A stretch of 64,000 bases of DNA. Origin: Caproiciproducens galactitolivorans (lineage in GTDB: Bacteria; Bacillota; Clostridia; Oscillospirales; Acutalibacteraceae). The position numbers and the translations under genes were made by a program. The notes below the pieces were generated by a model. It did not search any database. It saw only the letters and a list, made by a program, of their open reading frames with translations, and was not told the DNA's origin. The stretch is from assembly GCF_026672255.1 (NCBI RefSeq), contig NZ_JAPOHA010000013.1:1-64000 (forward strand). Reading direction: 5' to 3'. This document shows, piece by piece, positions 8,446-17,974 of the stretch (the first letter of the stretch is position 1; the number at the start of each line of letters is the position of its first letter).

Positions 8446-10137
8446 TCACCTGTTTCCTTTTTGATAATCTACGTGGAGAAGCTTATGTACCTTGCCTTTG
8501 AGCAGGTCGGAATACAGAGACATCACCACCGGATTTTCCTCCGAACGCTTGATGCTGCACATCTTATCCGCCGCATACAGGCCCGCGCCGCGTTTTTTCT
8601 TGCCTTCCGCGTCGGTAATCGGCTGGCCCGCGCCGCAGACGCAGCCGCCGGGGCACGCCATGACTTCCACGAAATCATACTGCGCTTCGCCGCTCTTCAT
8701 GCGCTGAATCAGGTCTTCCGCGTTTTTCAGACCGCTGACCATGGCAATTTTCAGCTCGCGCTCGCCGTAGGGCACCGTTGTTTCCTTCACGCCCTGCATT
8801 CCGCGCACGCCGTTAAACGCGATGGAGCGAAGCTCCGCGTTCGACTTATCTTCCGCAAGGCGGCGGATAACCGCTTCCGTAACACCGCCGGTCACGCCGA
8901 AGATCACACCTGCGCCGCTCTTGCCGCTGAACGGCATATCAATGGCTTCAGACTCCAGCTCGGAGAAATAAATGCCGGATTCCTTAATCATCTGGATTAA
9001 TTCCTGCGTTGTAATGACATAATCGACGTACGGCACGCCGTCTTCCTTGAATTCATCCCGCGCCGCTTCGAACTTCTTCGCGGTGCAGGGCATAACCGCC
9101 ACAACCACCGTCCTGCGGCGGGAATGCTTGTTTTCCTCTTTCAGAACAGAACCGAACATTTCCATCGGCGAACGGCAGGTGGAAATATTGGGGAGCAGTT
9201 CCGGATGCTTCTTTTCCGCGTACTGAATCCACGCCGGGCAGCAGGAGGTAAAGAGCGGCAGGTCTTCCCCGCTCTCGAGGCGCTCGAGGAACTCGTTCGC
9301 TTCCTCCATTACCGTTAAATCCGCGCCGGTCGCGGTGTCGTACACCTCGTCCGCGCCCATGCGCTTGAGCGCGGCAACAATCTTGCCCATTAAATCCTCG
9401 CCGGCCTTCTGTCCCAGCTTTCCGCCGAGGCCCACGCGCACGGCGGGGGCAATCTGCACAACGACCTTGGTCTTTTTATCATTAAATGCCGCCCAGATAT
9501 TTTCCGTTTCCTTCTTCACCACGATCGCGCCCGTCGGGCAGACGGCGGCGCACTGGCCGCAGCCAACGCAGTTCGATTCGGCGATCGGAATATGGAACGC
9601 GGTGCTCACCGTCATCTTCGCCCCGCGCGACATAAAGTCGATCGCGCCGACGTTCTGCACCTCGTTGCACATGCGCACGCAGTCGCCGCAGAGGATGCAT
9701 TTATTGGTGTCGCGCACAATGCACGGAGACGAATCATCCAGCTTCGGCTGTTCCGCTGTGTTCTGGAAGCGGACGCGCTTAATTCCGAAGCGCTCCGCCA
9801 GCTCCTGTAACTTGCACTCGCCGTTTTTCTCGCAGGTAGTACAGTCGCGGCAGTGGTTGGACAGCAGCAGCTCGAGAATCATTTTGCGGTACCGGCGCAG
9901 CTTCGGCGTATTGGTGTAGATCACCATTCCGGCTTTCGGCGGCGTGGAACAGGCGGCTTCCATCCCGCCCCATTTATTTTCAACCATACACATACGGCAG
10001 GCACCGTACACGGATAATTCGGAATGATAGCAAAAGGTTGGCAGCTCAATGCCCGCCTTGCGGATCAGGCTGAGCAGGTTTTTCTCGCCCTCGATTGCCA
10101 CGGGAATATTGTCGACCATTACAAAATCTCTGCTCAT
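8446..10137 (-). CDS. hydA: [FeFe]-hydrogenase catalytic subunit HydA, NADH-linked trimeric type
   Basis: A 563-residue iron-sulfur protein. In order: an N-terminal 2Fe-2S domain (CYHSELSVYGACRMC), a His/Cys 4Fe-4S site (NHCRDCTTCEKNGEC), two 4Fe-4S ferredoxin motifs (CILCGDCVRMC and CVGCGQCAAVCP), then the H-cluster motifs L1 FTSCCPAW, L2 MPCTAKKFE and L3 MACPGGCVCGAGQP, and a C-terminal small-subunit-like tail. All H-cluster cysteines are present. With HydB and HydC it should make or consume H2 using NADH, possibly by electron bifurcation with ferredoxin as in Thermotoga; bifurcation is inferred from the three-gene context. ATG preceded by AAAGGAGG, four bases after hydB. Maturases HydEFG are not in the window. 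Confidence 0.97.
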   Translation of the reverse strand: MSRDFVMVDNIPVAIEGEKNLLSLIRKAGIELPTFCYHSELSVYGACRMCMVENKWGGMEAACSTPPKAGMVIYTNTPKLRRYRKMILELLLSNHCRDCTTCEKNGECKLQELAERFGIKRVRFQNTAEQPKLDDSSPCIVRDTNKCILCGDCVRMCNEVQNVGAIDFMSRGAKMTVSTAFHIPIAESNCVGCGQCAAVCPTGAIVVKKETENIWAAFNDKKTKVVVQIAPAVRVGLGGKLGQKAGEDLMGKIVAALKRMGADEVYDTATGADLTVMEEANEFLERLESGEDLPLFTSCCPAWIQYAEKKHPELLPNISTCRSPMEMFGSVLKEENKHSRRRTVVVAVMPCTAKKFEAARDEFKEDGVPYVDYVITTQELIQMIKESGIYFSELESEAIDMPFSGKSGAGVIFGVTGGVTEAVIRRLAEDKSNAELRSIAFNGVRGMQGVKETTVPYGERELKIAMVSGLKNAEDLIQRMKSGEAQYDFVEVMACPGGCVCGAGQPITDAEGKKKRGAGLYAADKMCSIKRSEENPVVMSLYSDLLKGKVHKLLHVDYQKGNR

Positions 10138-10141
10138 TTCG

Positions 10142-12016
10142 TTAATCCTCCTTTACCGCATGGAACGCACAGGCGCTTACGCATGCGCCGCACTTCACGC
10201 ATTTCGCGCTGTCGATGACGAATGGCGATTTAATCTGCCCGGTAATCGCCCCAACAGGACAGTTCCGCGCGCACTTCGAACAGCCCTTGCACAGAGCCGG
10301 GTCGATATAAATTTTCCGCAGTTTTTGGCAGTTTTTCGTCGGGCAGACCTTATCGTTGATATGCGCTTCGTATTCGTCGCGAAAATACTTGATGGTGCTC
10401 AGCACCGGCTGGGCGGCGGATTTCCCAAGCCCGCACAGCGCGGTTGCCGAGATGGTCTCCGCGAGCTCTTCCAGCAGTTCAACATCGCCCGGCTCGCCGT
10501 TTCCGGCAACAATCCGCTCCAGAATTTCCAGCATGCGCTTGGTGCCTTCGCGGCAGGGCACGCATTTTCCGCAGGATTCATTCTGGGTAAAGCTCATAAA
10601 GAAGCGGGCAACTTCCACCATGCAGGTGTGATTGTCCATGACAACCAGTCCGCCGGAACCGATCATGGCGCCGACTTTTTTCAGGTTGTCGAAGTCCAGC
10701 GGCAGGTCGAGATGTTCCTTTGTAAGGCATCCGCCGGAGGGGCCGCCGATCTGAACGGCTTTAAATTCCGCGCCGTCGCGCATGCCGCCGCCGATATCGT
10801 AAATTACTTCGCGCAGAGTGGTTCCCATCGCCACTTCAATCAGGCCGGTGTTCATAATGTTGCCGGTCAGGGCAAATGCTTTGGTTCCCGGGCTGTTTTC
10901 CGGGCCGATGGAACGGAACCACTCGCCGCCGTTTATCACAATTGCCGGAACGTTCGCGTAGGTTTCCACGTTGTTTAAGACCGTCGGGCTGTCGTAAAGG
11001 CCGTGCTCCACCGTGCGGGGCGGCTTTACACGCGGCATGCCGCGCTTGCCCTCGATGGAAGCGGTCAGCGCGCTGCCCTCGCCGCAGACAAACGCGCCCG
11101 CGCCGCGGCTGATTTTAATGTCAAAGCAGAGGCCGGTCCCCAGAATGCGGTCGCCGAGAATGCCGAATTCCTTTGCCTGCTCAATGGCGATGCCAAGGCG
11201 CTTTACCGCGAGCGGATACTCCGCGCGGACATAGATATAGCCCTGCTTTGCGCCGCAGACATACGCCGCAAGAATCATGCCCTCCAGCATCTTGTGGGGG
11301 TCGCTTTCCATCACGCTTCGGTCCATAAACGCGCCGGGGTCGCCCTCGTCGCCGTTACAGACAATGTATTTGTCCTTCGCCTTCTGCCGCTTCACCTGCG
11401 ACCATTTGCGGGCGGTCGGGAATCCGCCGCCGCCGCGTCCGCGAAGGTTGGAAATTTCAACTTCGTGCAGCACTTCTTCCGGGGTCAGTTCAAAAAGTGC
11501 TTTCTCGAGCGCGGCGTAGCCGCCGTTCGCTATGTATTCGCCGATCGAAGTCGCGTCGATATGTCCACAATGCTCCAGCACCACGCGCTTCTGCAATTTG
11601 TAGAACGGAATGGATTCCTGATGTTTGTGGGATTCGTCTCCCTTATGGTACGTCAGCCGCTCCACACAGGTATCGTTGACTACGCTGGCTTCCAGAATTT
11701 CCTCGCAGTCTTCGGGCTTTACCTTTACGTACAGATAGCCTTTCGGCTCAACGCGCACCAGCGGGCCCATTTCGCAGAAGCCGTGGCATCCGCTTTTTTT
11801 CACGCCGACGGGGTTTCCTTCCGGTTCATGCTCAAGGTCGACCGCGCAGTCGATTCCTTTTTCCCGAATCAGCTTCATAAACGTGTCGTACAGCGCCAGC
11901 GAGCCGTTCGCAACGCAGGCGGTTCCGGCGCAGATCAGGATTTTCACTTTCTGGCGGTCCAGACGCTCCTTGTAGAATTCGCGGATTTTCTGCAAATCTT
12001 CACGGGATTTAAGCAT
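10142..12016 (-). CDS. hydB: NADH-binding hydrogenase subunit HydB (NuoF-like)
   Basis: A 624-residue flavo-iron-sulfur subunit. Domains: an N-terminal thioredoxin-like 2Fe-2S domain (CAGTACVANGS, then KSGCHGFCEMG); the NuoF core with the glycine-rich FMN/NAD segment LRGRGGGGFPTARKW around residue 195; the 4Fe-4S motif SCGKCVPCREGT near 480; and two C-terminal ferredoxin motifs (CKGCSKCARNCP, CVKCGACVSAC). This matches HydB of trimeric hydrogenases, which takes electrons from NADH through FMN. ATG with GAAGGAGG upstream. It overlaps hydC by eight bases, indicating translational coupling. Confidence 0.96.
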   Translation of the reverse strand: MLKSREDLQKIREFYKERLDRQKVKILICAGTACVANGSLALYDTFMKLIREKGIDCAVDLEHEPEGNPVGVKKSGCHGFCEMGPLVRVEPKGYLYVKVKPEDCEEILEASVVNDTCVERLTYHKGDESHKHQESIPFYKLQKRVVLEHCGHIDATSIGEYIANGGYAALEKALFELTPEEVLHEVEISNLRGRGGGGFPTARKWSQVKRQKAKDKYIVCNGDEGDPGAFMDRSVMESDPHKMLEGMILAAYVCGAKQGYIYVRAEYPLAVKRLGIAIEQAKEFGILGDRILGTGLCFDIKISRGAGAFVCGEGSALTASIEGKRGMPRVKPPRTVEHGLYDSPTVLNNVETYANVPAIVINGGEWFRSIGPENSPGTKAFALTGNIMNTGLIEVAMGTTLREVIYDIGGGMRDGAEFKAVQIGGPSGGCLTKEHLDLPLDFDNLKKVGAMIGSGGLVVMDNHTCMVEVARFFMSFTQNESCGKCVPCREGTKRMLEILERIVAGNGEPGDVELLEELAETISATALCGLGKSAAQPVLSTIKYFRDEYEAHINDKVCPTKNCQKLRKIYIDPALCKGCSKCARNCPVGAITGQIKSPFVIDSAKCVKCGACVSACAFHAVKED

Positions 12017-12494
12017 CTGCGTTCTCCTCCTTCAGCTCTTTCAGAAGTTCCGCTGCCTTTTCGGGGGACATCATTCCCATCACCTTGTCGTTCACCGTCA
12101 ATGTCGGGGCAAGCCCGCAGGCGCCGAGGCAGGAAACCGTTTCCACCGTAAACAGGAGATCGTCCGTCGTCTTTTTGGATGAGGAAAGCCCCAGCTCGCT
12201 GCGGAGCCGGTCAAGGATTGCCGTCGATTTACGGACATGGCAGGCCGTTCCGTCGCAGACTTTGATCACATACTTTCCCTTCGGTTCCAGTGAGAAATTC
12301 TCATAAAAAGTGGCTATGCTGAAAATCCGCGCTTCGCTGATTCCCAGTTTGCCCGAAAAATAGGGGAAAACGCACCGGGGAAGATAATGATACACTTCCT
12401 GTGTATCCTGAAGGATGGCAATAATGCTTCCGGGGTCGTACTGATACTTTTCAAGTATCCTGTCTAATTGGACTGCGTCACACACCGTTTCCAA
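12009..12494 (-). CDS. hydC: Hydrogenase subunit HydC (NuoE-like 2Fe-2S)
   Basis: About 161 residues. A helical N-terminal part is followed by a thioredoxin-like 2Fe-2S domain with the NuoE ligands in CDGTACHVRKS and ETVSCLGACGLAP. First gene of hydC-hydB-hydA-small ferredoxin. A TTG start after AGAGGAGAATTCCAA is preferred on ribosome-binding-site spacing; another in-frame TTG lies 18 bases upstream. The gene is read from a consensus promoter with an overlapping Rex-like palindrome. The subunit carries electrons between HydB and the rest of the complex. Confidence 0.93.
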   Translation of the reverse strand: METVCDAVQLDRILEKYQYDPGSIIAILQDTQEVYHYLPRCVFPYFSGKLGISEARIFSIATFYENFSLEPKGKYVIKVCDGTACHVRKSTAILDRLRSELGLSSSKKTTDDLLFTVETVSCLGACGLAPTLTVNDKVMGMMSPEKAAELLKELKEENADA

Positions 12495-12562
12495 TTGGAA
12501 TTCTCCTCTCAATTTTATTCTATTCCATACTGGAGCTGACGGGCTATGCCGCCATAATTCTG

Positions 12563-12600
12563 TATGTTAAAAACATAACATATTGTTATTTTTTTGTCAA
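12563..12600 (-). promoter_or_regulatory. hyd operon promoter with overlapping Rex-like palindrome
   Basis: On the minus strand TTGACA (12600-12595), a 17-base spacer and TATGTT (12577-12572) form a sigma-A promoter. Its -10 box lies within the inverted repeat TATGTTA-6 bases-TAACATA (12563-12582). Compared with the clostridial Rex consensus TTGTTAANNNNTTAACAA, 11 of the 14 specified bases match when the centres are aligned. Rex senses NADH/NAD+ and often represses hydrogenase genes; the assignment here is inference. Confidence 0.6.
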
Positions 12601-12697
12601 TGCACAGACAAGCCGATTTTTAGCCGAAATTTTGTACTTGTTTCCCATAATCGTGCTATAATGGAGGGAATAAAAAAGAGGCTTATTGAAATAAAAA

Positions 12698-12932
12698 TCA
12701 ATCCAAAACATTCAGTTTTTTAAGAATAAAGTAGCACAGGACAAGCGCAGCGAAAAGGATAACGCCGGAGATCAACCTCCAGCGCCATGATGAATCCGCC
12801 CAGAAGGTAGGCGAGAATCGCGGCAGGCCCCGCGAGGGACAAAACGGTGGAGCTTCCGAGAAACAGCCCTGAACCGATAATGTTCCCGAGCGACATAAAA
12901 ATCAGATGGCTTTTGCTGAATTTCTTATTCAT
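12698..12932 (-). pseudogene. Remnant of an APC-family amino-acid permease (internal deletion plus frameshift)
   Basis: From the ATG at 12932 the frame reads MNKKFSKSHLIFMSLGNIIG and continues through a first transmembrane helix to GGFIMALE, the normal N-terminus of an APC-superfamily amino-acid permease (about 450 residues). After about 48 residues it turns into an unrelated tail. In the next frame (12774 down to 12698) the sequence reads LISGVILFAALVLCYFILKK and ends NVLD-stop, which looks like the last membrane helix and C-terminus of such a permease. About 370 residues are missing. No intact copy is in the window. Confidence 0.72.
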
Positions 12933-13055
12933 GAAAGACAATCCCCATTTTTCAATTAATCTGCTTCTATAATTCCCAAAAAGCGGATTCATTATTGAGG
13001 AATTGTTATTCTTAATCAAATACAAATTCACCGGAAAAAGAAAGGAGGAATCACT

Positions 13056-13208
13056 ATGACAAAACGGGAAATCCGACTGCTTGCCGTCGCCTGCACCTTT
13101 ATCGGAATCGTTCTGGGTTTTCTGATAGCTCCCATTAAGGCGGGAGTTTCCTGCGGAAACAACAATACCATCACGAATACCGAAAATCCCAGAAAGAACC
13201 GGAAATAA
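13056..13208 (+). CDS. 50-residue single-helix membrane protein, unknown
   Basis: Starts with ATG five bases after a perfect AAAGGAGGAA ribosome-binding site and encodes 50 residues: a basic start (MTKREIR), one hydrophobic helix at about residues 8-26 (LLAVACTFIGIVLGFLIAP), then a polar tail with Cys33 and a run of Asn/Thr ending in PRKNRK. The near-perfect ribosome-binding site and the membrane-anchor pattern argue for a real gene. It resembles small clostridial anchored proteins of unknown role. It sits just upstream of the ilv promoter on the same strand. Confidence 0.55.
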   Translation: MTKREIRLLAVACTFIGIVLGFLIAPIKAGVSCGNNNTITNTENPRKNRK

Positions 13209-13235
13209 TTTAGCAATTTAGTTCGCTAAAATGCC

Positions 13236-13264
13236 TTGACTGGAACTGGCAAAAACCCTATAAT
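13236..13264 (+). promoter_or_regulatory. ilvBNC promoter
   Basis: TTGACT (13236-13241), a 17-base spacer and TATAAT (13259-13264) form a near-consensus sigma-A promoter about 110 bases before ilvB. A TTTAGC..GCTAAA inverted repeat lies just upstream (around 13209-13230). Confidence 0.85.
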
Positions 13265-13280
13265 ATGAAGAATAACATTT

Positions 13281-13351
13281 TAAGGAATCACGGGATACAG
13301 CGCGCTGCCGGACGGCCGAAACGAAGGTCTCGAAAGGCCTGTGGTTCCTTA
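13281..13351 (+). promoter_or_regulatory. Structured leader of ilvBNC, unidentified class
   Basis: The 5' UTR contains a closing stem of 11 pairs (TAAGGAATCAC at 13281-13291 with GTGGTTCCTTA at 13341-13351, one G-T pair). It encloses CAGCGCGCTG, a GGCC..GGCC pairing and purine-rich single strands. It is not a T-box: there is no AGGGTGGNACCGCG sequence and no terminator before ilvB. It may be a translational regulatory leader or riboswitch-like element; no known family was recognised. Confidence 0.5.
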
Positions 13352-13373
13352 GGCATTAATTGAGGTGAATGCA

Positions 13374-14999
13374 TTGATAAGCGGAGCGGAAATCATGGTG
13401 GAATGCCTGAAAAACGAGAACGTACAGATTGCGTTCGGGTACCCCGGCGCGGCCATCTGCCCTTTCCTCGACTGCCTGTACCGCTCACCGATTCGGCATG
13501 TTTTGGTGCGGGAAGAACAAAACGCCGCCCACGAAGCCAGCGGCTACGCAAGGGCGAGCGGAAAACCGGGCGTCTGCATTGCGACAAGCGGCCCCGGCGC
13601 CACCAACATGATTACCGGAATCGCCACAGCGTACATGGATTCCGTCCCCCTGATCGCGATTACCGGGCAGGTCAGTTCCGAGCTGCTTGGCCGCGACGTG
13701 TTTCAGGAAGCGGACATTACCGGCGCCTGCGAGCCGTTCACCAAACATTCCTATTTGGTGAAAGATGCCGCGGAGCTGCCGCGGGTTTTTAAAGAAGCGT
13801 TTCATATCGCCTCCACCGGCCGCCCCGGCCCGGTGCTGATCGACGTTCCGGTCGATATTCAGGCTTCCGAAATACCGGAATTCATCTATCCCCAGCGCGC
13901 GGAAATTATCGGCTACAAGCCGCGTACGCAGGGACACGCTATGCAGATTAAAAAGGCGCTTGCCGCCATTCGGGAAGCAAAGCGCCCGATTCTGGTCTGC
14001 GGGGGCGGCGTCGTGCTTGCGGGCGCGCGGGATGAACTGGTTGCGTTCGCGGAAAAAAGCGGCATCCCCGTTGTATCCACCATGATGGGCATCGGCGTTG
14101 TCCCGATGGACAGCCGGCTGTATCTCGGCATGATCGGCATGCACGGGCACCAAAACGCAAACCGTGCCGTGGGCGAGGCCGACCTCATCATCCTCTGCGG
14201 CGCGCGGGTGGGCGACCGGGCGGTTTCCGCGCCGGAACAAATGGCGGCAAAAGCGAAAATTATCCATATCGATATTGATCCTGCCGAAATCGGCAAGAAT
14301 ATGACCGCCCATATCCCGATTGTGGGCGATATCCGGCTGGTGCTCCGCGATTTCGCCGGGCAGGCCGACGTTTCCGTTCCGCAGGAATGGATTGATACCG
14401 TTCTCCGCTATAAAGCGGAATACAAACCGGGCGGCGAACCGGACAACGAAAGCGGCTTTGTGGAGCCGCGCTCCTTTATGCGCTCGCTTTCCGCCATGAT
14501 GGAGGAAAACGCCATCCTTACCGCGGACGTCGGGCAGAACCAGATCTGGGCCGCCCGCAACTTCAATGTGAAGGAAGGCCGATTCCTGACTTCGGGCGGG
14601 CTCGGCACCATGGGCTACGCGCTTCCCGCCGCTATCGGTGCGAAGCTGGCGAAACCGCACCGGCAGGTGCTGTGCATCTGCGGCGACGGTTCCTTCCAGA
14701 TGGCGATGTGCGAGCTTGGTACGGTCTGCCAGTACGGCGTTCCGATAAAAATCATCCTGATGCAGAACGACCGCTTAGGCATGGTCCGCGAAATTCAGGA
14801 CAACAAGTTCGGCGGCCGCCACATGCTGACGCTTCTGGAGGGAAATCCCGACTTTGTAAAGCTTGCCGAAGCCTACGGAATCCGCTGTGCGCTCGCTTCC
14901 TCCAACGCGGAGGCCGAAAAGCTTGCCCGCGAAATGCTTCAATCCGATCAAGCGTATATACTGGTGTGCCGGGTCGACCCCGACGCGCCGACGATATAG
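13374..14999 (+). CDS. ilvB: Acetolactate synthase large subunit
   Basis: A 541-residue thiamine-diphosphate enzyme. It makes 2-acetolactate from two pyruvates, or 2-aceto-2-hydroxybutyrate from pyruvate and 2-oxobutyrate, the first step of valine, leucine and isoleucine synthesis. Visible features are the N-terminal Pyr domain with the catalytic Glu in VREEQNAAHEA, a central FAD-type domain, and the C-terminal ThDP motif starting GDGSFQMAMCELG and ending near LMQNDRLGM. The start is taken as TTG at 13374, seven bases after GAGGTG; a GTG at 13365 would lack a ribosome-binding site. First gene of ilvBNC. Confidence 0.96.
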   Translation: MISGAEIMVECLKNENVQIAFGYPGAAICPFLDCLYRSPIRHVLVREEQNAAHEASGYARASGKPGVCIATSGPGATNMITGIATAYMDSVPLIAITGQVSSELLGRDVFQEADITGACEPFTKHSYLVKDAAELPRVFKEAFHIASTGRPGPVLIDVPVDIQASEIPEFIYPQRAEIIGYKPRTQGHAMQIKKALAAIREAKRPILVCGGGVVLAGARDELVAFAEKSGIPVVSTMMGIGVVPMDSRLYLGMIGMHGHQNANRAVGEADLIILCGARVGDRAVSAPEQMAAKAKIIHIDIDPAEIGKNMTAHIPIVGDIRLVLRDFAGQADVSVPQEWIDTVLRYKAEYKPGGEPDNESGFVEPRSFMRSLSAMMEENAILTADVGQNQIWAARNFNVKEGRFLTSGGLGTMGYALPAAIGAKLAKPHRQVLCICGDGSFQMAMCELGTVCQYGVPIKIILMQNDRLGMVREIQDNKFGGRHMLTLLEGNPDFVKLAEAYGIRCALASSNAEAEKLAREMLQSDQAYILVCRVDPDAPTI

Positions 15000-15011
15000 G
15001 AGGCGGCTGAA

Positions 15012-15512
15012 ATGAAATACACGCTTTCTGTTTTAGTAGAAAATCAGCCGGGCGTCCTTTCCAAAGTTTCCGGCCTGTTTTCCCGCCGGGGCTTCAACAT
15101 CGACAGCCTTGCCGTGGGGATTACGGAGGACCCCGCCATTTCCCGCATCACGATTGTGGTGAACGGCGACGAATATATTGTAGAGCAGGTTGAAAAACAG
15201 CTGAACAAGCTGATTCCCGTTATAAAAGTAAAGGTTCTGGAACCCGGCCGCTTTATCAGCTGCGAGCTTTCGCTGATTAAAGTGAACTGCAACACCAAGC
15301 AGCGCGCGGAGATCATGAAGATCGCGGAGCTGATGCAGGCGCAGATCGTCGACGTTGCCACCACCTCCCTGACGCTTCGCCTGTGCGACAACGACGAGCG
15401 CACGCAAACGCTCATCAGCCTTGTAAAGCCGTACGGAATTAAGGAAATTGTCCGTGCGGGTACGCTCGCGATTGAAAAAGGCGCAATAACCGCAAAGAAG
15501 CAGCCTTCATAA
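15012..15512 (+). CDS. ilvN: Acetolactate synthase regulatory subunit
   Basis: A 166-residue small subunit with an N-terminal ACT domain (YTLSVLVENQPGVLSKVSGL, then RRGFNIDSLAVG) and the usual C-terminal IlvH domain. It binds valine for feedback inhibition and raises the activity of IlvB. The ATG follows AGGAGG, 12 bases after the ilvB stop, so the two are translated from one transcript. The length is normal for the long, Firmicutes-type small subunit. Confidence 0.96.
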   Translation: MKYTLSVLVENQPGVLSKVSGLFSRRGFNIDSLAVGITEDPAISRITIVVNGDEYIVEQVEKQLNKLIPVIKVKVLEPGRFISCELSLIKVNCNTKQRAEIMKIAELMQAQIVDVATTSLTLRLCDNDERTQTLISLVKPYGIKEIVRAGTLAIEKGAITAKKQPS

Positions 15513-15574
15513 ACCGCCAACCAATGCTTAAGCATCCGTTTAAGTATTTCGTTAATATTTTGCCGTAAGGCTAG

Positions 15575-16588
<1,014 letters not shown>

Positions 16589-16623
16589 TCCGCTCGGGTC
16601 TTCCCTATAATCAAAAGACGGTT

Positions 16624-16682
16624 TCCGCCGTTTCCATCTTTCGGGCTGTTCCGCAGCCGGATTTTGGAACGGCGGATTTTTT
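16624..16682 (+). terminator. Terminator of ilvBNC
   Basis: TCCGCCGTTTCCA (16624-16636) pairs with TGGAACGGCGGA (16665-16676), with an inner CGGGCTG/CAGCCGG stem, and is followed by six T. Confidence 0.85.
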
Positions 16683-16690
16683 CAACCCCA

Positions 16691-17104
16691 TTATCCGCAT
16701 AATAAAACGGCAAACTCTACGGGAATTGTATTTCGGCAAACTTTGAAAAAAGGCGGATTGGAAAAATATACCGTATAGCCGCCGCAATCGGGCGGTTCAA
16801 AAAATAATGTGCTGCCCTGCTTGGTGATTGACTTTATTCTGCCGTCACAATCCCTGTACTTTACGCAAATTCCGTATCCAACCCGAATAAACGTTTTCCC
16901 ATCCCATTTTAGCCGTTGTACGCCGTTATAAGAAATAGAACATCCTTCTACGCATGAACCACTCGCACAGATCGTTTCGTGTACATATTCACAAACACAG
17001 CAGTCTTTTCTCTTTGCCGTAATTTTCCACGGATTGCTCTCGGCGCGGATCAGCTTGCCGTTATACATTCCCTGTGCATACGCCGTATTTATCATTTCTT
17101 TCAA
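16691..17104 (-). CDS. Cys-rich protein of unknown function
   Basis: A 137-residue protein with 11 cysteines in clusters (CCVC, CASGSCVEGC) and many aromatic and Gly residues; no signal peptide or membrane helix is seen. The first codon is TTG with AAGGGG upstream; an ATG three codons in is an alternative. It is the last of four minus-strand genes (Cys-rich, coiled-coil, DUF11, this one). The Cys content suggests a cross-linked surface or spore-coat role, but no family was recognised. Confidence 0.65.
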   Translation of the reverse strand: MKEMINTAYAQGMYNGKLIRAESNPWKITAKRKDCCVCEYVHETICASGSCVEGCSISYNGVQRLKWDGKTFIRVGYGICVKYRDCDGRIKSITKQGSTLFFEPPDCGGYTVYFSNPPFFKVCRNTIPVEFAVLLCG

Positions 17105-17149
17105 GATAACATCCCCTTGGAGAGTAAAGTATACGGGATAAATTCCGCC

Positions 17150-17974
17150 TTACAAAGAGACCGTTACGCTAAATTGAATTTGATAGGATTCTTCCGGGTT
17201 AAGATCCCCGATCGGAATCCCCAGAGCAGGATCCGCATTGACAAATTGGTTTGTATCCTTTTTCAGTGTGGAATTTTGCCGATAGGTCATCCCATCCGAA
17301 AGCGGACTTGTTACGGTGATATTTGTTATTTTGACGGTACCTGTATTCCTAACGACAAGGGTATAGACAACCTCTTCGTTATTTTCCGTTACAAAAGTCT
17401 TATCCGCTGATTCTACAATCTGAAGATCCGGTGCTAAAATCGTCGTTTTTGTAATATTTGGATCCGTACTGCCTGAATATTCATTGCCTTTCCGGTCCCG
17501 AAACTGAATGATTGCTGATGCCTTGCTGATCATATCCCCTGTCGCTCCTGCGTTTACCGTTACCTTATATGCCAATCTTGCCGACCGGCCTTTCGGCACT
17601 CTGCCAGCAACGGATTCATTGGGACTTGTTACCGAAACGCCTGTCTCTAACGTTTCGCCGGCTTGCGGAACGGGAACGACGGTATCCGGGACCAAGGTGG
17701 TCTTGGGGGAAATATCATCCACGATCTTAACGCCATACAGATCGACCGAGGAATAGTTCCTGAAGGTAACGGTATATTGAATCTCGTCTCCGGGCTCGGC
17801 AAACTCTTTATCCGCGGTCTTATCAACCACTGCTTTGACCACATCGGTAATAACCACATTACTTGTAACTTGAATGGGGCGTGGTTCCGCGCCCGCATGA
17901 ACGGCGGTAAATCCAACCGCTGTCGCATCGGTTGCAAACGGAGCAGGCGATGCTGTTTCCCGTGCGTCTATCAT
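17150..17974 (-). CDS. DUF11-repeat protein, probable surface or exosporium protein
   Basis: A 274-residue protein with two DUF11-type (conserved repeat) beta domains. The first is at about 45-160 (KTADKEFAEPGDEIQYTVTF, then VDLYGVKIVDDI), the second at about 170-270 (ADKTFVTENNEEVVYTLVV, then GTVKITNITV). Such domains occur in large clostridial and bacillar surface proteins. There is no clear signal peptide or cell-wall anchor, unlike most secreted members. The ATG at 17974 is chosen for its TAAAGGAGC ribosome-binding site; an upstream in-frame start lacks one. Base composition is lower in GC than the flanking metabolic genes. Confidence 0.78.
   Translation of the reverse strand: MIDARETASPAPFATDATAVGFTAVHAGAEPRPIQVTSNVVITDVVKAVVDKTADKEFAEPGDEIQYTVTFRNYSSVDLYGVKIVDDISPKTTLVPDTVVPVPQAGETLETGVSVTSPNESVAGRVPKGRSARLAYKVTVNAGATGDMISKASAIIQFRDRKGNEYSGSTDPNITKTTILAPDLQIVESADKTFVTENNEEVVYTLVVRNTGTVKITNITVTSPLSDGMTYRQNSTLKKDTNQFVNADPALGIPIGDLNPEESYQIQFSVTVSL

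Noticed and set aside
12640-12665. Plus-strand TATAAT near 12657 as a promoter
   Set aside because: The -35 region is poor, and it would only read antisense into the permease remnant.
13236-13374. T-box leader before ilvB
   Set aside because: There is no AGGGTGGNACCGCG sequence and no terminator between the leader stem and the gene.
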